From the NCBI RefSeq assembly GCF_001590905.1, contig NZ_BCTT01000023.1, forward strand, positions 1 through 33,261: a stretch of 33,261 nt of DNA, given 5' to 3'. Shown here one piece after another: positions 1 to 8,600 of this stretch (position 1 is the stretch's first letter; each line of letters begins with the position of its first letter). Both the position numbers and the translations under genes were made by a program. Source of the DNA: Serratia grimesii NBRC 13537. Lineage in GTDB: Bacteria; Pseudomonadota; Gammaproteobacteria; Enterobacterales; Enterobacteriaceae. Under the pieces are notes generated by a model. That model saw only the letters and a list, made by a program, of their open reading frames with translations, was not told the DNA's origin and did no database searches.

Positions 1-10
1 CTTATTTAAA

Positions 11-38
11 TTATGCCTGCTTATTTTAGCAGGCATAA
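11..38. repeat. 10-bp perfect hairpin upstream of tRNA-Trp
   Basis: TTATGCCTGC at 11-20 is the exact reverse complement of GCAGGCATAA at 29-38, with an 8-base A/T-rich loop. It lies 15 bases before the mature 5' end of the tRNA. It probably sits in the spacer of an rRNA/tRNA transcript and could guide tRNA processing. There is no T-run after it, so it is not a simple terminator. The role is inferred. Confidence 0.6.
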
Positions 39-53
39 TGTTAAGCGTAATAT

Positions 54-129
54 AGGGGCGTAGCTCAGTTGGTAGAGCACCGGTCTCCAAAACCGGGTGT
101 CGCGAGTTCGAGTCTCTCCGCCCCTGCCA
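54..129 (+). tRNA. trpT: tRNA-Trp (anticodon CCA)
   Basis: A 76-base tRNA with a 7-bp acceptor stem (AGGGGCG paired with CGCCCCT), discriminator G and encoded CCA end. The D arm contains GCTCAGTTGGTAGAGC, the anticodon loop is CTCCAAA with CCA at 87-89, and the T loop is TTCGAGT. In E. coli trpT is the last gene of the rrnC operon and is followed by hdfR, maoP (yifE) and yifB. The same neighbours follow here, so the window probably begins at the distal end of an rRNA operon. A strong terminator follows 7 bases after the CCA end. Confidence 0.98.
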
Positions 130-135
130 TATTAG

Positions 136-166
136 AAACCCTTTGCGAAAGCGAAGGGTTTTTTTT
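136..166 (+). terminator. Rho-independent terminator after tRNA-Trp
   Basis: An 11-bp stem (136-146 with 151-161, one G-U pair) closes a GAAA tetraloop and leads into a run of eight T at 159-166. It most likely ends the rrn-tRNA transcript. Confidence 0.92.
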
Positions 167-765
167 GCTTTCTACTTTCTAAAAAATCCTCGCGGCCCCT
201 CCACGATCGCCTAAAAATAACACCGAAATAGTTCTTAAATTGAGCGTTACTTGTTTGTTTAATGAACAAAATATCGGTGATACCGCCCATTATTCCCATC
301 TCATTTTCGACTTTGCGCTAATGCGTCCCTGCCTTTATGGGCATTCATTTCGCCAGAAAAATAGATTGTAGATATAACAACAGCACCTTCGACTTAAGTC
401 CGCTCGGGTATTGGTTGTAACTATGGAAAATCCGTACGCTGTGGCTGTCTGACGAGCACCCTATTTCATTTCACATTTAAATTCTGGATCGCCGGTGTCG
501 CAATAGAGATATTTGGCACTGTATGTACCGTAAAACGGGTGTCTGGAGGAGATTGTTGGTTTGCTGAACCTTAAGGTGGCTCAACGCACCATTGGCACTG
601 TAGCGGTGATGTGTTCGCTATCACGCTGTGATGGGCGGTTGGCGTTATTGAACCGGGCACCATATCCTGCTGTTTTGTTTTCTCGGCCCCAGAAGGCGAG
701 GAGCGCGTTTTAACTCACCAGACGAGCTAAACCCTGCCACCCTCGCTTAAAGCCGCTATAGAGCG
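167..765. other. Gene-free stretch between tRNA-Trp and hdfR
   Basis: About 600 bases in which all frames are broken by stops and no recognisable coding region, repeat or RNA was seen. Short open pieces exist around 560-710 but none has a convincing ribosome binding site or a recognised product. In E. coli this spacer is much shorter. It may hold a decayed gene or an untranslated region, but nothing in it supports a specific call. Confidence 0.5.
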
Positions 766-1593
766 TCATGCTGTGGTATTTAAAGGTATTTTCAATAGTT
801 GCCGGATAAGCGGCTGCTGGTCGCTGTTTTGTAGCCAGACGGCATAGAGCGGACGAATAATCGGCGGGATCTCAGGGGCAGCTGCCAATTGGGGATAGTC
901 TTTCTCCCATTGGCTGGGCAGAAAGGCGCAGCCTCCGGTGGTTTCCAGGAGTTGTCGGGTCAGATGAGCTGAGGTAGTGGTGAGCACTGGGAGGTTATCC
1001 CCTTCTAGCATACGACTTTCCTGCTGATGGAAGTCTGCTCCCCATTCCAGCTTGATATACGGCATTGGCGCATGTTTATCGCGTAGGGTAGAGGAAAATA
1101 GTCGCAGCGAAAAATTACCTAATAGTTGGCTGGCCAGCTCATCCATCTTCGGTGGTTCGGTAGTGATGAGCAAATCGAGCTGTCTTTCATGTAACTGTTT
1201 TACCAAAGAGTGCCGTAGTGCGATCCGGGCTTCCAGCTGTAACGCCTCACGCTGCTGATAGAGCGATTGCAGCCATGGGGTCAGATAAGCCTCCCACAGC
1301 GACGCGGTCGCTCCGATGGACAACTCGGTATGTTGTAGTGAACGCACCACCTCTTTTTTTGCCAACTGCCATGTCATCATCAGGCTCTCAGCATAGGGCA
1401 AAAGCCGCTCCCCAGCAGGCGTCAGACGGATATTGTTGCGATGTCGGGTGAATAAATTTGCGCCTAATTGGTTTTCTAACTGGCGGATGCGAAAACTGAC
1501 GGCGGACTGCGTTAAGTACAAGGATTCTGCTGCTCGGCCAAAGTGACGCGTTCTACTGACCTCCAAAAAGGTTTTCAGTAATTCGGTATCCAC
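766..1593 (-). CDS. hdfR: LysR-family regulator HdfR
   Basis: A 275-residue LysR-type transcription regulator. The N-terminal winged helix-turn-helix (about residues 2-60, containing [20 protein letters not shown]) is nearly identical to E. coli HdfR, which represses flhDC and influences other genes. The rest is the effector-binding domain. I place the start at the GTG at 1593, not the ATG six bases upstream. GGAG lies six bases before the GTG but touches the ATG, and E. coli HdfR starts at the same MDTELLKTF. It is divergent from maoP with a 119-base spacer, as in E. coli. Given HdfR's known effect on flagella, it may connect functionally with the flagellar-type pdeH promoter at 17144, but that is inference. 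Confidence 0.93.
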   Translation of the reverse strand: MDTELLKTFLEVSRTRHFGRAAESLYLTQSAVSFRIRQLENQLGANLFTRHRNNIRLTPAGERLLPYAESLMMTWQLAKKEVVRSLQHTELSIGATASLWEAYLTPWLQSLYQQREALQLEARIALRHSLVKQLHERQLDLLITTEPPKMDELASQLLGNFSLRLFSSTLRDKHAPMPYIKLEWGADFHQQESRMLEGDNLPVLTTTSAHLTRQLLETTGGCAFLPSQWEKDYPQLAAAPEIPPIIRPLYAVWLQNSDQQPLIRQLLKIPLNTTA

Positions 1594-1712
1594 ACCCATC
1601 TCCAGAAATTTTTATCGTTAAGATTTAAATGTTTTGTTTTACACAATGTCAAGCCTATCTAATACTCCGCGCCATAAACAGCACGGCCATGAGAGAATTA
1701 GGAGCGTGTCAG

Positions 1713-2051
1713 ATGGCGGATAGCTTCACCACGACCAATCGTTTTTTTGATAATAAACACTATCCTCGCGGGTTCTCCCGTCACGGCGATTTCACCATTA
1801 AAGAAGCGCAATTGCTAGAGCGTTTCGGGTATGCGTTTAACGAGCTGGACACGGGTAAACGCCAACCGGTCACTGAAGAAGAACAGTTGTTCGTCGCAGT
1901 GTGCCACGGTGAGCGCGAGCCGGTTACCGAGCAGGAAAAAGTATGGGCTAAATATCTGGTGCGCACACGCCGCCCGAAAAAATTCCATACTTTGTCTGGC
2001 GGTAAGCCGCAAGCTGATGCGGTGGAAGATTACACCGACAGCGACGATTGA
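1713..2051 (+). CDS. maoP: Macrodomain Ori organisation protein MaoP (YifE)
   Basis: A 112-residue protein, the same length as E. coli MaoP/YifE and alike throughout ([20 protein letters not shown] at the start, EDYTDSDD at the end). In E. coli MaoP acts with the maoS site to organise the Ori macrodomain. The start at 1713 is chosen because AGGAG at 1700-1704 is eight bases upstream and the N-terminus matches the family. An in-frame ATG at 1629 would add 28 residues not found in the family. It is divergent from hdfR and is followed at once by a strong terminator. Confidence 0.95.
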   Translation: MADSFTTTNRFFDNKHYPRGFSRHGDFTIKEAQLLERFGYAFNELDTGKRQPVTEEEQLFVAVCHGEREPVTEQEKVWAKYLVRTRRPKKFHTLSGGKPQADAVEDYTDSDD

Positions 2052-2056
2052 TAACG

Positions 2057-2080
2057 ATGGGGCCTTGGGGCCCCATTTTT
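2057..2080 (+). terminator. Terminator after maoP
   Basis: ATGGGGCC at 2057-2064 pairs with GGCCCCAT at 2069-2076 around a TTGG loop, and T continues to 2080. The T-run overlaps the stop codon of the convergent yifB gene, so the two genes share a very compact end. Confidence 0.88.
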
Positions 2081-3602
2081 ACTCCAGGCTGCGATGCAGT
2101 TGTAGCAACAGGCGGTCCATACTGCGGTAACCCAGCGCCTCGCTCAAATGACGCTTATCAATATCCCGATCTCCTGCCAAATCAGCCAGCGTACGGGCTA
2201 CTTTTAAAATCCTCTGCCAGGCGCGAACCGATAATCCCAACGAGTTTAACGTTGTTTCAAGAAAACCAGCATCTGCTGTGCTAAGCCGACAATCCCGATC
2301 GACTTCGTTATTATTCAGCAGGGCATTGATCTTCCCCGCCCGCTTAAGCTGCCTTTCACGTGCCAGCAGCACACGCGCTCTTACGTGTATGCTGCTTTCG
2401 CCAACGATGCGGCGTTTGCTCAACACACCAGGCGGCAGTAATGGCACCTCAATCGATAAATCGAAGCGATCGAGAAACGGCCCCGAAAGTCGCCCCAGGT
2501 AACGTAGCACCTGCTGGGGCGAAGCGCGGTTATGCATACCTTGATAGTGCCCGGTAGGGCTGGGGTTCATCGCGGCGATCAATTGCACTCTCGCTGGGAA
2601 GCGGACTTTGGCGCTGGCGCGTGAAATCACAATCTCGCCGGACTCCAGCGGTTCACGCAGGGCATCCAGCACGCGTCGTTCGAACTCAGGCAGTTCATCA
2701 AGAAACAGGACACCATTGTGTGCCATCGATATTTCACCTGGTCGTGGCAGCGTACCGCCCCCGACGAGTGCGGCCATAGAAGCACTGTGATGCGGCGCGC
2801 GAAACGGCCTCTGTCGCCATGGTAGCGCTTGTGCGGGATGCTGCAGCAGGCTGGCGACGCTGATGCTTTCCAGCGCCTCCTGGTCGGTCAGTGGAGGGAG
2901 CAGGCTATTTAGTCGGCTGGCCAACATGGTTTTCCCCGTTCCTGGTGGGCCGACCAGCAGCAAATTGTGGCCCCCGGCGGCGGCGATCTCCAGCGCCCGT
3001 TTTGCCTGCTCCTGACCCAGTATGTCCTGCAAGTCAGCAGGTTCTTGCACCGTATCCGCTGCAAGCGGGGCACTGGCTGCGGGTAAATCGCTTTTACCCA
3101 ACAAAAACGCACAAACCTCAAGCAGGTGTTCTGCCACCCGTGTCTCACTTTGTGTAATCAGCCCCACCTCTCGCCCATTGGCGGTAGCTAAAATCAACTG
3201 CCTACCCGCATCCAGTGCTGCCAGTGCAGCGGGTATTGCCCCGCTGACACCCCGTAATGCACCGGATAACGCCAGTTCCCCGAGGAACTCGTAGCGAGCC
3301 AGCTTATCGGCTGGCAGCTGCTCGGAGGCAGCAAGGATCGCCAGAGCAATCGGCAGGTCGTAGCGGCCGCCTTCTTTGGGGAGGTCCGCGGGTGCCAGGT
3401 TGACGGTGATGCGCCGGGCAGGAAAGGTGAAGCCATTGTTGATCAAAGCACTGCGCACCCGATCGCGCGCCTCTTTCACTGTTGTTTCCGGGAGACCGAC
3501 CATTGTTAAGCCGGGTAGTCCATTACTGATATGCACTTCGACCGTGACTGAAGGGGCCTGAACGCCCAGGGTGGCTCGGGTATAGATAACCGCCAATGAC
3601 AT
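2079..3602 (-). CDS. yifB: YifB, ComM-family AAA+ ATPase (Mg chelatase-like)
   Basis: 507 residues. The N-terminal ChlI-like domain (about 1-170) is followed by an AAA+ core with Walker A GPPGTGKT at 218-225 and Walker B VLFLDE at 298-303. The C-terminal Mg-chelatase-type domain follows, including GPFLDRFDLSIEVP near 374-387. In Haemophilus and Vibrio, ComM is a hexameric helicase that extends branches during natural transformation; the role in non-competent enterobacteria is not settled. GAGGAG lies a few bases upstream of the ATG. Its position between maoP and the ilv region is the usual one. The protein looks complete. Confidence 0.95.
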   Translation of the reverse strand: MSLAVIYTRATLGVQAPSVTVEVHISNGLPGLTMVGLPETTVKEARDRVRSALINNGFTFPARRITVNLAPADLPKEGGRYDLPIALAILAASEQLPADKLARYEFLGELALSGALRGVSGAIPAALAALDAGRQLILATANGREVGLITQSETRVAEHLLEVCAFLLGKSDLPAASAPLAADTVQEPADLQDILGQEQAKRALEIAAAGGHNLLLVGPPGTGKTMLASRLNSLLPPLTDQEALESISVASLLQHPAQALPWRQRPFRAPHHSASMAALVGGGTLPRPGEISMAHNGVLFLDELPEFERRVLDALREPLESGEIVISRASAKVRFPARVQLIAAMNPSPTGHYQGMHNRASPQQVLRYLGRLSGPFLDRFDLSIEVPLLPPGVLSKRRIVGESSIHVRARVLLARERQLKRAGKINALLNNNEVDRDCRLSTADAGFLETTLNSLGLSVRAWQRILKVARTLADLAGDRDIDKRHLSEALGYRSMDRLLLQLHRSLE

Positions 3603-3943
3603 ATTGCTCTCCTCGCTGAAGGCAACATGATGCGGAATATACGCAATAGAGGCGCGGTAACCTTGAAGTATTTGCGGGGGGAATCGTAATTAAAATAATA
3701 AATTTCATGTGGATAGTTATATTTTTGCGCTGCACAGCGCAAGAAGTGGCAATACCCCTTAACAATTACGTGAATGCTGCAACACATTAGCAGGCCAACC
3801 CTGTTGCGGTAGGAGGGGGAATGGGTGTATTTAACAATTGATTAAAATAAAAATCACTTCGTTAACAACCTCCGACCGCCAACGCATCCGCCACGGCAGC
3901 CGCTAAACCTCATGACCTCGTATTCTACGGTAGGGATAACATT
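3603..3943. other. Spacer between divergent yifB and MFS gene
   Basis: A 341-base divergent region. It contains the palindrome listed at 3725-3742 and an A/T-rich stretch at 3828-3865 that could hold promoter elements. I could not assign -35/-10 boxes with confidence. The ilv leader is not here; it lies beyond the MFS gene. Confidence 0.5.
3725..3742. repeat. 18-bp palindrome upstream of the MFS gene
   Basis: TTGCGCTG and CAGCGCAA are perfect 8-base inverted arms around a CA spacer. There is no T-run on either side, so an operator is more likely than a terminator. It lies 123 bases from the yifB start and about 200 bases from the MFS start, so either gene could be its target. Confidence 0.5.
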
Positions 3944-5176
3944 ATGTTTGGTTGGACCTCGCTGCAACGCAATGCAGCCATCGCCAGTTTTTCAAGCTGG
4001 ACGCTCGACGCTTTCGATTTTTTCGTGCTGGTATTTCTACTCAGCGATATCGCACAGTCTTTCCATGTCGGGATGGAGGAGGTGACACTGGCGATCTTAC
4101 TGACGCTGGCGGTGCGCCCGATTGGTGCGCTGATCTTTGGTCGAGTGGCTGAAAAGTATGGCCGCAAACCGATTTTGATGCTGAACATTGTCTTCTTCTC
4201 CGTGTTTGAACTGTTGTCTGCGGCGGCACCGTCGTTGACGGTATTCCTGTTGTTACGTGTGTTATATGGCGTGGCAATGGGCGGGATCTGGGGCGTGGCA
4301 TCGTCACTGGCGATGGAAACTATTCCCGATCGCTCACGTGGCTTAATGTCAGGGATTTTCCAGGCAGGTTACCCGTTCGGCTACCTATTGGCGGCAGTGG
4401 TGTATGGTCTGTTGTTTGAGGCGATTGGCTGGCGTGGCATGTTCGTTATCGGTGCCGCACCCATTTTGCTGCTGCCGTTTATTTATTATTGTGTGCAGGA
4501 GTCACCAGTGTGGTTGGCGGCACGTGAACGCAAGGAAAGCAGCGCATTACTGCCGGTACTGAAAAGTCATTGGAAGCTCTGTGGCTACCTGGTATTGCTG
4601 ATGGCGGCGTTCAATTTCTTCTCACACGGTACCCAGGATATGTACCCGGTATTTTTGAAAGTTCAGCATGGTTTCGATCCTAAAACCGTCAGTATCATCG
4701 CCATTAGCTACAATATCGCGTCAATTATTGGTGGCGTTTTCTTTGGGGCGCTGTCAGAAAAAATCGGCCGTAAGAAAGCGATTATCATTGCCGCATTACT
4801 GGCGTTGCCGGTGATTCCGTTATGGGCGTTCTCCAGCGGCTCACTGATGCTGGGAATTGGCGCATTCCTGATGCAGTTCATGGTACAGGGGGCTTGGGGC
4901 GTAATACCGACCTACCTCACTGAGTTGGTCCCGGCGAATACCCGCGCGGTGCTACCAGGGTTTGTTTACCAGTTGGGTAACTTGATCGCTTCCGTCAATG
5001 CCACACTGCAGGCAACGATCGCCGAGCATAATGGCCAGAATTATGGGTTGGCGATGGCAATTATCGCCGGCACGGTAGCGATTATCATTGCGCTGTTGGT
5101 GTTCTTTGGTAAAGACACACGCGGCAAGGCGATCTCGGGTGCAGTGAACCCCTCCAGCTCGCATGCCAGCGTGTGA
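3944..5176 (+). CDS. MFS transporter, sialate/lactate:H+ symporter-like (SHS) family
   Basis: 410 residues with about 12 hydrophobic membrane segments in two homologous halves. The MFS loop motif appears at 66-75 (GRVAEKYGRK) and again in the second half (GALSEKIGRKK). The DAFDFF pair of aspartates in the first helix (22-25) is typical of the sialate/lactate:proton symporter branch. AGGGA lies seven bases before the ATG. The substrate cannot be read from sequence: a carboxylate such as lactate or sialic acid is the family-based guess. It sits between yifB and the ilv leader, an interval with no transporter in E. coli. Its stop is 61 bases before the ilv -35 box and no terminator is visible, so read-through into ilvL is possible. 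Confidence 0.85.
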   Translation: MFGWTSLQRNAAIASFSSWTLDAFDFFVLVFLLSDIAQSFHVGMEEVTLAILLTLAVRPIGALIFGRVAEKYGRKPILMLNIVFFSVFELLSAAAPSLTVFLLLRVLYGVAMGGIWGVASSLAMETIPDRSRGLMSGIFQAGYPFGYLLAAVVYGLLFEAIGWRGMFVIGAAPILLLPFIYYCVQESPVWLAARERKESSALLPVLKSHWKLCGYLVLLMAAFNFFSHGTQDMYPVFLKVQHGFDPKTVSIIAISYNIASIIGGVFFGALSEKIGRKKAIIIAALLALPVIPLWAFSSGSLMLGIGAFLMQFMVQGAWGVIPTYLTELVPANTRAVLPGFVYQLGNLIASVNATLQATIAEHNGQNYGLAMAIIAGTVAIIIALLVFFGKDTRGKAISGAVNPSSSHASV

Positions 5177-5237
5177 AAACCGGGCATTTTGCACGAGGTA
5201 TGACCAGATTGCGCCGAATAATAACGCAAAAAAAGTG

Positions 5238-5266
5238 TTGTCATGCCGCGCGGGACTATGGTACCT
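5238..5266 (+). promoter_or_regulatory. Probable ilvL/ilvGMEDA promoter
   Basis: TTGTCA at 5238-5243 and GTACCT at 5261-5266 are 17 bases apart. The surrounding text (GCAAAAAAA before, CTATGG and TTCGAA after) lines up with the remembered E. coli ilv promoter region. The -10 box is weak, as it is in E. coli. Start of transcription would be near 5273, some 37 bases before the leader peptide. Confidence 0.6.
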
Positions 5267-5309
5267 CTGTAGGTATTAGTTCGAAACGAGCACAGTGAAC
5301 AAACCTATT

Positions 5310-5408
5310 ATGAAAGCCTTTGCCCAAGTGATTAGCCTAGTCGTGATTAGCGTGGTGGTGATTATTATCCCACCGTGCGGGGCTGCACTTGGACGAAGAA
5401 TGGCTTAG
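5310..5408 (+). CDS. ilvL: ilv operon leader peptide IlvL
   Basis: A 32-residue peptide with 13 Ile, Val or Leu residues, concentrated at 7-20 and followed by PPCGAALGR, the same core as the E. coli IlvL peptide. Ribosome stalling at these codons when charged Ile, Val or Leu tRNAs are scarce prevents formation of the downstream terminator and lets transcription continue into ilvG. The N-terminus differs from E. coli and the C-terminus is RRMA. It is followed 23 bases later by the attenuator hairpin. Confidence 0.96.
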   Translation: MKAFAQVISLVVISVVVIIIPPCGAALGRRMA

Positions 5409-5431
5409 AAAACAAGCCGGAATCGCAAGAG

Positions 5432-5463
5432 AACCCCCGCACCGTAAGGTCCGGGGGTTTTTT
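5432..5463 (+). terminator. ilv attenuator terminator
   Basis: CCCCCG at 5434-5439 pairs with CGGGGG at 5452-5457. Inside that is a C-C mismatch and then ACC/GGT around a GTAA loop, followed by six T at 5458-5463. It lies directly downstream of ilvL and closely matches the E. coli ilv attenuator. Ribosome stalling on ilvL should favour an alternative antiterminator fold. Confidence 0.93.
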
Positions 5464-5497
5464 ATTGGCAAGAGAAAAGTGAAGCGAGGATAAAAAC

Positions 5498-5548
5498 ATG
5501 AGTAACAGAACAAAATCCTGCAATTATCGAAGTAAGGCGGGGAAATAA
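5498..5548 (+). CDS. ilvX: Small protein IlvX
   Basis: A 16-residue open frame, the same length as the E. coli small protein IlvX, with the shared pattern M-x-N-x-T-K-x-C. GAGGA lies seven bases upstream. Its stop is two bases before the ilvG start, and the ilvG ribosome binding site (GGCGGGGA) lies inside its last codons, so translation of the two is probably coupled. The molecular function is not known. Confidence 0.8.
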   Translation: MSNRTKSCNYRSKAGK

Positions 5549-5550
5549 CC

Positions 5551-7197
5551 ATGAACGGGGCTCAGTGGGTAGTACAAGCGTTGCGTGCGCAGGGGGTTGA
5601 TACGGTATTCGGCTATCCGGGTGGCGCAATCATGCCGGTCTACGATGCATTGTATGACGGCGGGGTGGAACACCTGCTGTGCCGCCACGAGCAAGGCGCC
5701 GCAATGGCCGCTATTGGATACGCTCGCTCAACCGGCAAGGTTGGCGTTTGCATCGCTACCTCCGGCCCCGGAGCCACCAACTTGATCACTGGCTTAGCCG
5801 ATGCCCTGCTGGATTCTGTTCCCGTGGTGGCGATTACTGGCCAGGTAGGTTCTGCGCTGATTGGTACCGATGCTTTTCAGGAGATCGATGTTCTCGGCCT
5901 GTCGTTGGCCTGCACTAAACACAGCTTCCTGGTGGAATCACTGGATGCGCTGCCGGGCATCATGGCGGAAGCCTTCGCCATCGCGAGCAGCGGTCGTCCT
6001 GGCCCCGTGCTGATCGACATCCCGAAAGACATCCAACTGGCTCACGGCGAATTGCACCCACATTTGATGCCGGTAGTGGAAGAACTGAATTACCCGGCGG
6101 CAGAGTTGGCACAAGCTGCTGAGCTGCTGGCGCAAGCACATAAGCCGATGTTGTACATCGGCGGTGGAGTAGGCATGGCGCAGGCGGTGCCGGAATTACG
6201 CGAGTTTATCGCGGCGACCCAAATGCCTAACGTCGTCACGCTGAAAGGGCTGGGTGCACCGGATGCTGAGCATCCGTATTACCTCGGTATGCTGGGTATG
6301 CACGGCACTAAAGCCGCCAATCTGGCGGTGCAAGAATGCGACTTGTTGATCGCTGTCGGTGCACGTTTTGACGATCGCGTGACCGGTAAACTGAATGCTT
6401 TTGCACCACACGCCAAGGTGATCCACATGGATATCGACCCGGCGGAAATGAGCAAATTACGTCAGGCGCATGTCGCGCTGCAGGGCGATTTAAAGGCTTT
6501 ATTGCCAGCGTTGCAGCAGCCACTGAATATCGCTGCCTGGCAGCAGCGAGTGGTTGAACTGAAAGAAACACATACCTGTCGTTACGATCATCCGGGCCAG
6601 CCGATTTACGCGCCACTGCTGTTGAAGCAGCTGTCCGAGCGCAAGCCGGCCAATAGCGTGGTCACCACAGATGTGGGCCAGCACCAGATGTGGACCGCAC
6701 AGCACATGACCTTTGAACGTCCTGAGAATTTCATCACTTCCAGCGGTTTGGGCACCATGGGCTTCGGCGTGCCGGCAGCAGTTGGCGCGCAGATGGCTCG
6801 CCCGGAAGATACGGTGATCTGCGTTTCTGGCGACGGTTCTTTCATGATGAACGTGCAGGAACTGGGTACCATCAAACGCAAACAGTTACCGCTGAAAATC
6901 GTTTTGCTGGATAACCAACGTTTGGGCATGGTTCGTCAGTGGCAGCAACTGTTTTTTGACGGACGTTACAGCGAAACCAATCTCTCCGATAACCCCGATT
7001 TCCTGATGTTGGCCAATGCCTTTGGCATCCCAGGCCAACGTATCACCCGCAAAGACCAGGTAGCAGATGCGCTTGATGCTTTATTCAACAGCGAAGGGCC
7101 TTACATGCTGCATGTGTCGATTGATGAACTCGAAAACGTCTGGCCGCTGGTGCCGCCGGGTGCCGGTAACGAAACCATGTTGGAGAAAATATCATGA
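5551..7197 (+). CDS. ilvG: Acetolactate synthase II large subunit (complete)
   Basis: 548 residues with no frameshift, unlike the inactive ilvG of E. coli K-12. It condenses two pyruvates to acetolactate, or pyruvate plus 2-oxobutyrate to acetohydroxybutyrate, using thiamine diphosphate, FAD and magnesium in the cytoplasm. Visible features are the catalytic Glu47 in CRHEQGA, a central FAD-binding domain and the C-terminal ThDP motif, GDGS at 427-430 followed by LLDNQRLGM. It overlaps ilvM by four bases (ATGA), coupling production of the two subunits. Expression is set by the ilvL attenuator. Confidence 0.97.
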   Translation: MNGAQWVVQALRAQGVDTVFGYPGGAIMPVYDALYDGGVEHLLCRHEQGAAMAAIGYARSTGKVGVCIATSGPGATNLITGLADALLDSVPVVAITGQVGSALIGTDAFQEIDVLGLSLACTKHSFLVESLDALPGIMAEAFAIASSGRPGPVLIDIPKDIQLAHGELHPHLMPVVEELNYPAAELAQAAELLAQAHKPMLYIGGGVGMAQAVPELREFIAATQMPNVVTLKGLGAPDAEHPYYLGMLGMHGTKAANLAVQECDLLIAVGARFDDRVTGKLNAFAPHAKVIHMDIDPAEMSKLRQAHVALQGDLKALLPALQQPLNIAAWQQRVVELKETHTCRYDHPGQPIYAPLLLKQLSERKPANSVVTTDVGQHQMWTAQHMTFERPENFITSSGLGTMGFGVPAAVGAQMARPEDTVICVSGDGSFMMNVQELGTIKRKQLPLKIVLLDNQRLGMVRQWQQLFFDGRYSETNLSDNPDFLMLANAFGIPGQRITRKDQVADALDALFNSEGPYMLHVSIDELENVWPLVPPGAGNETMLEKIS

Positions 7198-7451
7198 TGC
7201 ACCATCAACTCTCGATCCAGGCCCGTTTTCGCCCTGAAATGTTAGAGCGTGTATTGCGCGTCGTGCGTCATCGTGGCTTTCAGGTTTGTGCTATGAATAT
7301 GGCTGCGGCTGCAAATACCGACAAGATTAATATTGAATTGACCGTTGCCAGCCAGCGCCCGGTGGATCTACTGTCATCTCAGTTGAGCAAACTGATGGAC
7401 GTCTCCTGCGTTGAGATCCAGCAACAAACATCACAACAAATACGCGCCTGA
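7194..7451 (+). CDS. ilvM: Acetolactate synthase II small (regulatory) subunit
   Basis: 85 residues, a single ACT-type domain closely similar to E. coli IlvM ([17 protein letters not shown] core at about 18-30, [15 protein letters not shown] near 46-60). It stabilises and activates the IlvG catalytic subunit; isozyme II is known to be insensitive to valine. The start overlaps the ilvG stop as ATGA. A second ATG follows at once (7197), so either could be used. Confidence 0.95.
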   Translation: MMHHQLSIQARFRPEMLERVLRVVRHRGFQVCAMNMAAAANTDKINIELTVASQRPVDLLSSQLSKLMDVSCVEIQQQTSQQIRA

Positions 7452-7473
7452 CGCGCGAGAAGGATAAATAACA

Positions 7474-8400
7474 ATGACGAAGAAAGCCGATTACATTTGG
7501 TTCAATGGCGAGATGGTTCCTTGGGCTGACGCCAAAGTGCACGTGATGTCACATGCGTTGCATTACGGCACTTCGGTGTTTGAAGGGGTCCGTTGCTACG
7601 ACTCCCATAAAGGGCCGGTGGTGTTCCGTCACCGTGAGCATATGCAACGCCTGCATGACTCGGCAAAAATCTACCGTATGCCGGTATCGCAAAGTGTTGA
7701 TGAGCTGATGGAAGCCTGCCGTGCCACGCTGCGTAAAAACAATCTGGGCAGTGCTTATATTCGTCCGTTAGTGTTTGTGGGGGACGTTGGTATGGGGGTC
7801 AACCCGCCAGCCGGTTACAAAACAGACGTGATTATCGCGGCGTTTCCTTGGGGCGCGTACCTGGGTGAAGAGGCGCTGGATCAAGGCATCGATGCAATGG
7901 TCTCGTCCTGGCACCGTGTGGCCCCAAATACCATTCCAACCGCGGCCAAAGCGGGGGGTAACTACCTCTCGTCTCTGCTGGTGGGCAGCGAAGCACGCCG
8001 CCATGGTTATCAGGAAGGGATCGCGCTGGATGTGCACGGCTATATTTCCGAAGGTGCAGGCGAGAACTTGTTTGAAGTGAAAGACGGTGTGCTGTTTACC
8101 CCACCGTTTACTTCTTCTGCTCTGCCGGGTATCACCCGCGATGCCATCATCAAGCTGGCGAAAGACATGGGCTTTGAAGTGCGTGAGCAGGTCTTGTCGC
8201 GTGAGTCACTCTACCTGGCCGATGAAGTGTTCATGTCCGGTACCGCTGCAGAAATCACACCGGTGCGTAGCGTTGATGGCATTCAGGTCGGTATTGGCAA
8301 ATGTGGGCCGGTAACCAAACAGATCCAACAGGCGTTCTTTGGCCTGTTCACTGGCAAGACTGAAGATAAGTATGGGTGGTTGGATCCGGTAAACCCATAA
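7474..8400 (+). CDS. ilvE: Branched-chain amino acid aminotransferase
   Basis: 308 residues, class IV PLP aminotransferase and very similar to E. coli IlvE. It carries out the last step to Ile, Val and Leu, using glutamate as amino donor. The PLP lysine is Lys159 in the TIPTAAKAGGNYLSS segment, and the FEGVRCYDS and EGAGENLFEV segments of the family are present. It lies 22 bases after ilvM with a GAAGGA-type ribosome binding site. An ERIC element begins two bases after its stop, separating it from ilvD in the same operon. Confidence 0.97.
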   Translation: MTKKADYIWFNGEMVPWADAKVHVMSHALHYGTSVFEGVRCYDSHKGPVVFRHREHMQRLHDSAKIYRMPVSQSVDELMEACRATLRKNNLGSAYIRPLVFVGDVGMGVNPPAGYKTDVIIAAFPWGAYLGEEALDQGIDAMVSSWHRVAPNTIPTAAKAGGNYLSSLLVGSEARRHGYQEGIALDVHGYISEGAGENLFEVKDGVLFTPPFTSSALPGITRDAIIKLAKDMGFEVREQVLSRESLYLADEVFMSGTAAEITPVRSVDGIQVGIGKCGPVTKQIQQAFFGLFTGKTEDKYGWLDPVNP

Positions 8401-8402
8401 TT

Positions 8403-8525
8403 TACCCGTCGTCTTTCAAGCTGCAGCGTTGTTACCTGCACTATCTCACCCCAGTCACTTACTGAAGTAAGTTCCTGGGGATGAGATAGCTGGCCGCCTA
8501 ACTGCAGTTTGAAATCCATAGGGTA
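8403..8525. repeat. ERIC (IRU) element between ilvE and ilvD
   Basis: 123 bases bounded by TACCC and GGGTA, with the diagnostic core CACCCCAGTCACTTACTGAA followed by GTAAGTTCCTGGGGATGAG. The whole element is an imperfect palindrome and would form a long hairpin in the ilvGMEDA transcript. In Yersinia, ERIC hairpins in mRNA are reported to affect message stability; a similar effect on ilvE relative to ilvD is possible. Confidence 0.92.
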
Positions 8526-8600
8526 AAAATGGCAGACAAGATAAGACAAAATGGGCGGTTCGTTCGCCGCCTGTAAATGAATACATTTGGAGTGAAGAGC

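Noticed and set aside
1594-1599. hdfR start at ATG 1599
   Set aside because: GGAG touches this ATG; it is properly spaced for the GTG at 1593, which matches the known N-terminus.
8403-8525. Reading the ilvE-ilvD inverted repeat as a transcription terminator
   Set aside because: The sequence is an ERIC with no T-run, and ilvD belongs to the same operon.
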